Positions 57,624-64,000 of a stretch of 64,000 nt of DNA are shown here, piece after piece. The stretch spans positions 2,976,001-3,040,000 of the forward strand of contig NZ_LT629771.1 of the NCBI RefSeq assembly GCF_900105175.1, in the 5' to 3' direction. The translations under genes and the position numbers were made by a program. The notes beneath the pieces are model-generated. The model searched no databases, had not been told where the DNA came from, and saw nothing but the letters and a program-made list of their open reading frames with translations. The first letter of the stretch is position 1. Each line of letters begins with the position of its first letter. The DNA comes from Jiangella sp. DSM 45060. Its GTDB lineage: Bacteria; Actinomycetota; Actinomycetes; Jiangellales; Jiangellaceae.

Positions 57624-59012
57624 GTGCAGGAGCACCCCGACTACCGCACGCTGGAGGAACGGCTCGCCGAGTGGCGCACCGAGATCCTCACCCGCATGGA
57701 CCGCGAGGACGAGCTGTCCGTGCTGCCGTCGTACCCGCGGGTGAACCTGGCGCGTGAGGCCGGTGTGACGGTGCGGGTCGAGAGCTGCCTCGGCACCGTC
57801 AACCCGCTGTCCGCGGACGCCGTCTACTACGACGTCACGGCGCCCGCACCGGACGGGGCCGTCCCGTTCGCGTCGGAGGATCCGGACCACCCGACGCTGG
57901 CCGAGCTGCGCCGCCGGTTCCCGCTGGCCGAGGTCGCCGGCGAGGGCACGTCGGTCGAGAAGGCGGTGCGGCTGCGCGACTGGATCAAGTCGCTGTTCCC
58001 GCACCACATCCCGTACCGGATGCCGGAGTGGAACGCTCTGCTGATCCTGGACCGCGGCTCCCGTGGCGTCGAGCACTTCATCTGCGTCCACTACTCGGTG
58101 GCGCTGGTGCAGTGCTGCCTCGCGCTGGGCATCCCGGCCCGGATGATCAACCTGCACCGCGGCATCTCCGACAGCTACCGCGTCGGCGACGAGGCGATCG
58201 CCGACCCGCCGGTCGACGAGCACGTCGTGGCCGAGATCTTCTCGTCCGAGCAGGGCGGCTGGGCGATGATGGACACCGACTTCGACGTCCACTACGAGCG
58301 CGACGGCCAGGCGCTGTCGGCGTGGGAGATCCACCGGGCGTTCGCCGACGACGAGCTGGCCAAGATCGAGCCCCGGCGCGGTCCGCACTCGCTGTCGTTC
58401 AACGCCTACGGCGAGCGGCTGCCCGACGAGGACGAGTTCTTCGCCACGAAGCTGCCCGCGTACTACCGGCACGTCACCGTGCTCATGCGTAACGACTTCC
58501 TCAGCGACACCGACGGCCCGGTCACCATGGCGCACCCCGTCGACGAGACCGCGACGCCGATCCTGTGGCACCGCGGCTCGGACAACCGGCTGCAGCCGCA
58601 CCTCATGGGCCCGGTCGTCGTCGCGCAGCCGTGGACCGACCTCACGCCCGTCCTCACCGACGGCAACCGGCGCACCGGCTGGGCGTCGGCCGACCTGGCC
58701 TACCCGCACACCGTCGAGGTCGCGCTGGCCGGGCCGCGCCTGCTCGGGCGGGCCGTCCTGCACTGGCCGGAGTACCGGCTGCGCTACCACAGCAGCGCGG
58801 TCTACCGGCTGGAGACCCGCGACGGCGACGACGGCGCCTGGGAGCCCTGGATCGACGTCACCGACGGCGCCGAGACGCCGTACTCGGTGCACGACGCCCC
58901 CGCCCGCCGCGCGACCCACGTCCGGCTGACGCAGCCGGCCGGCGGCGGTTCGGCGGACTTCCCGGACCGGCTCTGGCTGACCCAGCTCGAGCTGTACGCG
59001 CCGACGGCTTGA
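57624..59012 (+). CDS. Transglutaminase-like protein with C-terminal discoidin-like domain
   Basis: 462 residues, no signal peptide. The transglutaminase/protease fold shows Cys in EHFICVHYSVAL near 155, His in PVDEHVVAEIF near 197 and Asp in MMDTDFDVHY near 213. The last 130 residues (TDLTPVLTDGNRRTGWAS to the end) resemble an F5/8 type C carbohydrate-binding domain. It may act on peptide or amide links of a glycoconjugate. GTG at 57624 is chosen for the GGAGG 5 nt before it; an ATG at 57612 is in frame but has no ribosome site. Own promoter of the GGRCAA type. Confidence 0.7.
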   Translation: MQEHPDYRTLEERLAEWRTEILTRMDREDELSVLPSYPRVNLAREAGVTVRVESCLGTVNPLSADAVYYDVTAPAPDGAVPFASEDPDHPTLAELRRRFPLAEVAGEGTSVEKAVRLRDWIKSLFPHHIPYRMPEWNALLILDRGSRGVEHFICVHYSVALVQCCLALGIPARMINLHRGISDSYRVGDEAIADPPVDEHVVAEIFSSEQGGWAMMDTDFDVHYERDGQALSAWEIHRAFADDELAKIEPRRGPHSLSFNAYGERLPDEDEFFATKLPAYYRHVTVLMRNDFLSDTDGPVTMAHPVDETATPILWHRGSDNRLQPHLMGPVVVAQPWTDLTPVLTDGNRRTGWASADLAYPHTVEVALAGPRLLGRAVLHWPEYRLRYHSSAVYRLETRDGDDGAWEPWIDVTDGAETPYSVHDAPARRATHVRLTQPAGGGSADFPDRLWLTQLELYAPTA

Positions 59013-59039
59013 CCCTCACGTCGCGTCAGGCCCCAGCAT
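59009..59039 (+). promoter_or_regulatory. MerR-type promoter with operator in a 19-bp spacer
   Basis: TTGACC (59009-59014) and CAGCAT (59034-59039) are 19 bp apart, the long spacing of MerR-activated promoters. CCTCACGTCGCGTCAGG (59014-59030) is an inverted repeat (CCTnACG-n3-CGTnAGG) between them. The -35 overlaps the stop of the previous gene and the ATG follows the -10 by 7 nt, so the mRNA is probably leaderless. Confidence 0.65.
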
Positions 59040-59046
59040 CGGGGGC

Positions 59047-59553
59047 ATGACCGACCACTTCAACGCCTTCGAGATCAGCCCGGTCCCGGAACCGGCCGCC
59101 GACGCCGTCGCGCCGGCGGTCTTCCGGGGCATCTACGGCATGCCGATGTTCGTCACCGTCCCCACGGCCGACCTGGCGGCCTCGGTGGACTTCTGGACCC
59201 GCGGGCTCGGCTTCGTCGACCTCTTCACCGTCCCCGGCCAGGTCACCCACCTGCGCCGGTGGGCGTTCCAGGACGTCCTGCTGGTGCCCGGCGCGCCGGC
59301 CGCGGAGGTGCCGGCGGCCACCGTGAGCTTCTCCTGCGTCCTGAGCCAGCTCGACGGCATCGCGCGGGACTGCGCGGCCGTCCTGCCCGGGAGCGCGGGT
59401 GAGCCGGCGCCGACGCCATGGAACACGATGGACCTGCACGTCGTCACGTCGGAGCGCACCCACGTCGTCATGACCGCGGCCCGGCCGTGGGACCCCTCGT
59501 CGGCGGAGGCGGAGTACCTGAGGGCCGGCGGCATCGAGCATCCGTCAGCGTGA
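59047..59553 (+). CDS. VOC/glyoxalase-bleomycin resistance family protein
   Basis: 168 residues with the beta-alpha-beta-beta-beta pattern: MFVTVPTADLAASVDFWTRG near 38 and a second half ending VVMTAARPW. Such proteins bind or transform small molecules with a metal. ATG at 59047 directly behind a MerR-type promoter; GTGA overlap with the MerR gene. Likely induced by the compound that MerR binds. Confidence 0.8.
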   Translation: MTDHFNAFEISPVPEPAADAVAPAVFRGIYGMPMFVTVPTADLAASVDFWTRGLGFVDLFTVPGQVTHLRRWAFQDVLLVPGAPAAEVPAATVSFSCVLSQLDGIARDCAAVLPGSAGEPAPTPWNTMDLHVVTSERTHVVMTAARPWDPSSAEAEYLRAGGIEHPSA

Positions 59554-60389
59554 CGGCGCCGCCTGCCAGACTGGACGGCGTGACCGGCGCGGCCCCCGAC
59601 CACGACGACGGCCTCACCGTCGCCGCCACGGCGGCGCTGACCGGCGTCACCGTGCGCACCCTGCACCACTGGGACGCTGTCGGGCTGGTCTCGCCGTCCG
59701 GCCGCACGGGCCGCGGCTACCGGCTGTACTCCGCGGCCGCCGTCGCCCGCATCCATCGTGTGCTGATGTATCGCGAGCTCGGCCTCCCGCTCGAGCGCAT
59801 CGCCGCGCTCCTGGACGGGCCGGCGTCCGATCCCGCCGCGCCGTTGCGGGAGCAGCGCGAGCAGCTGCTCGCCCGCATCGACCGGCTGCGCGGCATGGTC
59901 GGCGCCGTCGACCGGCTGATCGAGGCCACCGAGGCCGGCATCCTGCTCTCCGCCGAGCAGCAGGTCGAGCTGTTCGGCGTCGACTGGCGACCGGAACGGG
60001 TGGCGCTGGCCCGCGACCGGTGGGGCCAGACCCCGCAGTGGCGGCAGTTCGCCGAACGCTCCGCCGCCCGCACCGGCGACGACTGGCGCGAGCTCGCCGA
60101 CGGCGTCACGGCCCTGTACGAGGACCTCGCCGCCGCCCAGCGCGCGGGCGTCGCCCCGGGCAGCGCGGCCGCCGGCGAGCTGGCGGAGCGGCACCGGGCG
60201 AGCATCGGCGCCTACTTCGACTGCACCCACGCCATGCACGTGTGCCTGGTCCGCCAGCAGGCCGGCGACCCCGAGTTCGTCGCCTACTACGACCGGTTCG
60301 GCCCCGGCCTGGCCGCCTGGCTGCGCGACGTCGTCGACGCCAACGCCGCCGCCCACGGCGTCGACCCCGCCACCGCCACGTGGACCTAG
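59550..60389 (+). CDS. MerR-family regulator with TipAS-like effector domain
   Basis: 279 residues. After a short leader comes the MerR winged helix (LTVAATAALTGVTVRTLHHW, GYRLYSAAAV) and the dimerising coiled coil to about 125; residues 140-275 form a TipAS-like all-alpha ligand domain (AYFDCTHAMHVCLVRQ, YYDRFGPGLAAWL). TipAS domains trap hydrophobic or thiopeptide ligands. GTG at 59550 overlaps the VOC stop; a GTG at 59580 is an alternative. Confidence 0.85.
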   Translation: MTAPPARLDGVTGAAPDHDDGLTVAATAALTGVTVRTLHHWDAVGLVSPSGRTGRGYRLYSAAAVARIHRVLMYRELGLPLERIAALLDGPASDPAAPLREQREQLLARIDRLRGMVGAVDRLIEATEAGILLSAEQQVELFGVDWRPERVALARDRWGQTPQWRQFAERSAARTGDDWRELADGVTALYEDLAAAQRAGVAPGSAAAGELAERHRASIGAYFDCTHAMHVCLVRQQAGDPEFVAYYDRFGPGLAAWLRDVVDANAAAHGVDPATATWT

Positions 60390-60468
60390 CCGATCGAGGG
60401 TTTCTGCACCTGGTTCTGGCGCTTCTCCAGCAAAGCCTCGAGAAGCACTTCAATGAGACGATGGAAGC

Positions 60469-60648
60469 ATGAAGTTCGTGCTGGAAGTCGACCTCGACGA
60501 CATCGGCGACACCGCCAAGGAACTGGGCCGCATCCTGCGCTACTGGGGCGGCAACCTGCACCACTACGACCTCGTGCCCGGCGACGGCTCGGTCGTCTAC
60601 GACTCCGCCTACCGCGAGACCGGCCGTTGGAGCATCACCCCCGGCTGA
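60469..60648 (+). CDS. Small conserved-looking protein, 59 residues
   Basis: Begins MKFVLEVDLDDIGDTAKELG and ends RETGRWSITPG; acidic, beta-alpha-beta-like, no signal or membrane segment. ATG at 60469 follows GGAAG. A well-formed short gene with normal codon use, convergent with pucR before the IS insertion. Function unknown. Confidence 0.65.
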   Translation: MKFVLEVDLDDIGDTAKELGRILRYWGGNLHHYDLVPGDGSVVYDSAYRETGRWSITPG

Positions 60649-60662
60649 GCCCGCCTCGGAGC

Positions 60663-61492
60663 CTAGATGAGTGAGTCCGATTGATCGTTAGTGGTCGTAG
60701 GCGATCAGGGATCGTTTGGTGAGCGCGCCGGTGTGCCAGTTGTGCCAGATCGCGGTGGCGAGGGCGAGGAGCCGTGCGGCGATGCGGACGTAGAGGCCGG
60801 GCAGGGTGCGCGCGCCGTGGGCTTCGAGGGTGAGTTGACCTTTGAGCGAGTCGAAGACGGCTTCGATCCACTGCCGGACCCGGGCCAGCTTGCCCAGTCT
60901 GGTCGGCTCATCCCTGCGGTCGGGACGGATCAGGTGCGCGCCCAGGCTGGTGACGAAGGTCTGGAAGTCGCGGCCGGAGAACGCTGGCGCAGTAGCCGTA
61001 GCCGGCGTGCCCGGCCAGGCCCGAACGCTTCACCGTCTCCCGCGACGCCGCGCACGGCAGCACGGTGGAGTCCAGCAGCCGCAGGTCGTCGTGCCACGAC
61101 GGCGTGTCCCGGGCGAGTTCGGTGATGACCGCGGCATGCAGCCCTCCGAACGACCGAAGACGTTTGCCGTATCCGGATTGGCCGGGCAGGTAGGGGAACA
61201 ACCCACCCAACCGGGCGCGCGCGAACCGGATCCAGCGGCGTTCGCTCGCCACACCGAGCAACTGCTGCGCCACCGCCAGCGTGATCAGCTCGCCGTCGGA
61301 CAGCCCTGGCTTCCGCCCGGGCCGGTGATCACGCGACCACCCCAACGCCGGGAAGACACGATCCTCGACATGGACATAGAGTGCGGTCAGGAGGGCGTCA
61401 AGATCATTGCTCACACACTGATCCTCGACGCCCTCCACCCATGTCTATCGGCAGCGACACACCCACAAGATCAATAGGACTCACTCATCTAG
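60663..61492 (-). mobile_element. Decayed IS982-family insertion sequence
   Basis: Bounded by 24-bp inverted repeats at 60663-60686 and 61469-61492 (one mismatch at position 17), each starting CTAGATGAGTGAGTCC. CTAG at both ends is a likely 4-bp target duplication. The element is about 830 bp, shorter than the usual about 1 kb, because the transposase has an internal deletion. The right CTAG contains the stop codon of pucR. Confidence 0.75.
60688..61438 (-). pseudogene. IS982-family transposase, internally deleted and frameshifted
   Basis: The N-terminal part (GTG at 61438, or more likely 61414, MSNDLDALLTALYVHVEDRV) runs through LLDSTVLPCA and GLAGHAGYGYCAS, the usual start of the DDE core, then changes frame near 60987. 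The C-terminal part resumes in another frame (FSGRDFQTFVTSLGAHLIRP, WIEAVFDSLKGQLTLE, IWHNWHTGALTKRSL) and ends at TAA 60688-60690. About 70 residues, including a catalytic Asp, are missing at the joint. Inactive by itself. Confidence 0.8.
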
Positions 61493-63147
61493 GACTCGTC
61501 GCCGCCGAGAACGGACCAGCCGCGGACGGCGACGTGCAGGTTGAGGCGGATGTCGGGGTCGCCGAGGTCGAAGCCGGTGAGGTCGCGGATGCGCTGCAGC
61601 CGGTAGCGCAGCGTGCTGCGGTGGATGATCAGCGCGGCCGCGGTCTCGTCGTAGTTGCCGCCGCGGTCGAGGTAGGTGCGCAGCGTCCGGGTCAGCTCAC
61701 TGTGGTTCTCGGCGTCGTAGCGCAGCAACGCGCCCAGCCACTCGTCGACGTAGCGTTCGAGGTCGCCACTGCCGGCGCCGGTGCCGAGGATGCGGTAGAG
61801 GCCCAGTTCGTCGTCGACGGTGACGCCGTCGCGCTGGCGGCCGCCGGCCCGCACGGCGTAGGCCCGCTGCGCGTCGCGCCACGACTGCGCGAGACCGGCC
61901 GGGCCGTCTGCCGGCCGCCCCACCCCGACGGCCACCTCGGCGGCGCCGAGGCGGTGCGAGATCGCCGCGTGCAGCCGCTCCCAGGTCGCTGCGGCGGCGG
62001 CCCGCGGCGGGTCCGGTGTCAGCAGCACGACGTGGTCGGCGCGGCGTCCGAGCAGGCCGGGCAGCCCGAGCCCGGCGACGGCGTGCTCGACGGCCGCCGT
62101 CAGGGCGTCGCCGGCCGGCGCCACCGGTGAGCCGACGACGACGGCGCGGTGCGGCGGGCCGAGGTCGTACCCGACCGACTCGGCCCGGGCCGTCGCGCTG
62201 GCCTCGTCGACGCCGTCGAGCAGGTCCTCGACGAGGTCGCGCCGCTGCTTCCCCTCCACCTCGGCCACCGCCTGGACGTGCGCCAGCTCGCCGGAGAGCA
62301 CCAGCGCGGCGTGCGTCAGCGCGAACTGGTCCCGTTCGCCGGCCATGCGGCCCGGGTCGACCAGCGCGATCGTGCCCAGCACTTCGTGCCGCGGCTGCGC
62401 CGCCGCGACCAGGCGGTCGCCGTCGCGGACCGGCAGCGGGCCGCGCAGCTCCGGCGCGCCGGTCCCGGCCGCGGGCGCGTCGAGCAGGCCGGACCACGCG
62501 CGGGGGTGCCCGGAGGAGTCCTCGATGACCACCGGCAGGCCGGTGATCGCGTGCAGCGCCTCGGCGATGGCGCGGATGCGGTCCTCGGCGGGCTCGGCCG
62601 CGGCGCGAGCCAGCGTCTCCTGGACGGCCACCTGTTCGCGCAGCTGCGCCTCGGCCCGGTGGAGGTCGCCGGTGGTCCTGCGCAGCCGGCGGCGCAACGC
62701 GTCCTGGCCGAGCGCGACGGCGGTGTAGCGGGCCAGGCTGGCGAGCAGGAAGCGCTCGTCGGTGCTCGGCGGCCGGTCGCCGCCGACGACGAGGTGGCCC
62801 TGCGGGCCGTTCGCGGCGTGCATGGCGTACGCCCACGCCCAGCCGTAGCCCTCGGCGGCGACCCGCCCGCCGGCCGCGCGCAAGCCGCCGATCCCGGCGG
62901 CGGCCGCCTCGCCCGCCTTGCGCGGGACGGCGACCACCTCGCAGGCGGTCCAGGACCGGACGGCGCCGCGGGCCAGCTCGACGATCTGTGCCGCCGGGCG
63001 GCCGTCGGCCATCAACAACGACAGCGCCAGCAGCTCACGCAGCCGCGCTGGTCCACGCCGCGCCGCCGGTGGTCCCACGACAGGCGGCCGCGGCGCCCCA
63101 CCCCGAGCGCTGCCGCTGTGCGACATCATCCCAGTCTGCCCCGTCAC
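61489..63147 (-). CDS. PucR/CdaR-family transcriptional regulator with GAF-like domain
   Basis: 552 residues. A GAF-like sensory region (about 30-200), a linker helix (RAEAQLREQVAVQETLAR), a second sensory region (about 200-460), and the C-terminal PucR helix-turn-helix (YLDRGGNYDETAAALIIHRS, TLRYRLQRIRDLTGFDL near 510). Start GTG at 63147 is uncertain; ATGs at 63129 and 63126 are alternatives with equally weak ribosome sites. The TAG stop (61489-61491) lies within the CTAG at the edge of the IS982 element. Likely controls nitrogen or aromatic metabolism genes outside the window. Confidence 0.85.
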   Translation of the reverse strand: MTGQTGMMSHSGSARGGAPRPPVVGPPAARRGPARLRELLALSLLMADGRPAAQIVELARGAVRSWTACEVVAVPRKAGEAAAAGIGGLRAAGGRVAAEGYGWAWAYAMHAANGPQGHLVVGGDRPPSTDERFLLASLARYTAVALGQDALRRRLRRTTGDLHRAEAQLREQVAVQETLARAAAEPAEDRIRAIAEALHAITGLPVVIEDSSGHPRAWSGLLDAPAAGTGAPELRGPLPVRDGDRLVAAAQPRHEVLGTIALVDPGRMAGERDQFALTHAALVLSGELAHVQAVAEVEGKQRRDLVEDLLDGVDEASATARAESVGYDLGPPHRAVVVGSPVAPAGDALTAAVEHAVAGLGLPGLLGRRADHVVLLTPDPPRAAAAATWERLHAAISHRLGAAEVAVGVGRPADGPAGLAQSWRDAQRAYAVRAGGRQRDGVTVDDELGLYRILGTGAGSGDLERYVDEWLGALLRYDAENHSELTRTLRTYLDRGGNYDETAAALIIHRSTLRYRLQRIRDLTGFDLGDPDIRLNLHVAVRGWSVLGGDES

Positions 63148-63336
63148 GCGTCACATGTCAGTCGGTTCGGCGGGGACACGCCGGGCAGACTGGTCCGCCC
63201 ACCCCTCTCGACCTGCCAGGACGGTCCGTGCGGGGTCCTCTCGTCCCGTCAGGCCGAAGCCGTTTCCGCTGGTCGATGACATCGTCGACAACAGGACCAG
63301 CCGATTTTCAGGTATGAGGCGACGGGGGCGGAGCCG

Positions 63337-64000
63337 ATGACCACGGACCAAGCCATGACCACGGGGCCCAAGACGGCCTGTGCCCTGCTCACCAGCAGCG
63401 GCACCTTGCATGACTTCCTGACCGGCCTGGCCGGCAGCATCGCGCACGAACTGGGCGGCGGGGTGGCCTGCTCGGTGACGGTGCGGCGCGGGCCACGCGT
63501 GCCGGTGACGTCGGGCAGCAGCGACGCCGTCGCCGCGGCCCTGGAGGAGACGCAGTACATCACCCAGGAGGGGCCGACGCTGCAGGCCGTCCAGACCGGC
63601 GAACCGGTGCGGGTCGAGTACCTGCCGGTCGACGTGCGCTGGCCGGAGCTGACCCTGCGCGGGACCGCCGACGGCGTGGCGACGGTGTTCGCGGTGCCGG
63701 TCGCCGGCGATCTCGCGCCGCTGGGCGCCGTCACCGTCTACGCGCGGCGGGCGGAGGCGCTGGACGCCGCGGCCCGGGCGCGGACGGCGGAGCTGGCCGG
63801 TCAGCACGCCGTCGCCCTGCACATCGCGCTGCGGATGTTCGAGTACGCGGCGCACGCCGAGCACCTGCGCGTCGCGCTGACCTCGCGCTACGTCATCGAC
63901 CAGGCGCTCGGGGTGCTGATGAGCCGGCACAGCTGCAACGCCCGCACGGCGTTCGAGGTGCTGCGGCGCCGCTCGCAGCGCGACAACGTCAAGCTGCGCA
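63337..64000 (+). CDS. GAF-ANTAR domain regulator, C-terminus beyond window
   Basis: At least 221 residues visible. GAF domain at about 15-150 (LHDFLTGLAGSIAHELGG, VFAVPVAGDLAPLGAVTVYA) and the beginning of an ANTAR RNA-binding domain (TSRYVIDQALGVLMSRHSC, AFEVLRRRSQ) cut by the right edge. ANTAR proteins bind paired RNA hairpins to prevent transcription termination in response to a signal. ATG at 63337; an ATG at 63355 is an alternative. About 190 bp upstream carry no recognised element. Confidence 0.85.
   Translation, partial: MTTDQAMTTGPKTACALLTSSGTLHDFLTGLAGSIAHELGGGVACSVTVRRGPRVPVTSGSSDAVAAALEETQYITQEGPTLQAVQTGEPVRVEYLPVDVRWPELTLRGTADGVATVFAVPVAGDLAPLGAVTVYARRAEALDAAARARTAELAGQHAVALHIALRMFEYAAHAEHLRVALTSRYVIDQALGVLMSRHSCNARTAFEVLRRRSQRDNVKLR

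Overview
The window is chromosomal DNA of a very GC-rich actinomycete. Evidence: GC well above 70% by eye, strong G/C third positions, many GTG starts, ATGA/GTGA stop-start overlaps, twin-arginine and lipoprotein export signals, CUT1 sugar importers without their own ATPase, an MsiK-style habit, and ANTAR, PucR, TipAS-type MerR and AraC regulators. The genus cannot be fixed from sequence alone. Nearly all of it (about 1-59 kb) is catabolic accessory DNA for an unknown substrate. The last 5 kb (VOC protein, MerR, small ORF, dead IS982 element, PucR, GAF-ANTAR) looks like ordinary chromosome.

Layout. (A) 1-5.6 kb: an acid-sugar dehydratase and a D-aminoacylase run left; a GntR regulator and a cytoplasmic beta-propeller run right. 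(B) 6.2-10.6 kb: two exported FG-GAP/propeller proteins. (C) 19.6 down to 10.7 kb: a nine-gene dipeptide/oligosaccharide-type ABC operon (SBP, two permeases, two ATPases) continuing into a beta-hydroxyacid dehydrogenase, isochorismatase, amidohydrolase and Gfo/Idh/MocA protein. (D) 19.7-27.3 kb: DapA-family lyase, MFS exporter, an antisense AAC(3)-family acetyltransferase, a dimethylformamidase-beta-like protein, a heparinase II/III-like protein and a second enolase-superfamily enzyme. A 15-bp palindrome (AGG-T-CCT core) occurs upstream of A, B and C/D and probably defines a GntR regulon. (E) 27.3-40.4 kb: an exported propeller, a class-III aminotransferase, then an eight-gene operon with Gfo/Idh, a CUT1 importer, a PL26/YetA-like protein, a double amidohydrolase, an FAH-family hydrolase and a nitrilase-family amidase. 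(F) 40.6-59 kb: a low-GC membrane-anchored orphan, exported propellers, a polysaccharide-deacetylase-like protein, a DegT aminotransferase, an amidohydrolase, an AraC regulator, a KDGDH-like/amidohydrolase/Gfo-Idh/GntR/creatininase operon and a transglutaminase-like protein. Six promoters in E and F share a tandem GGRCAA element at a nearly fixed distance from a CTAGCGT-like -10, the layout expected of one AraC-type activator.

How it may work together (inference): exported propellers and lyase-fold proteins would open a polymer or glycoconjugate, two ABC importers bring in fragments, and acid-sugar dehydratases, DapA/KDGDH-type lyases, oxidoreductases, aminotransferases and many C-N hydrolases process acidic and amide-bearing products. 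No glycoside hydrolase is recognisable. The most unusual features are the shared promoter architecture, the four-copy palindrome, two separate dead-plus-live amidohydrolase pairs (one fused by repetitive linkers), two paralogous pairs of exported propellers, and a convergent MFS/acetyltransferase overlap of more than 800 bp.
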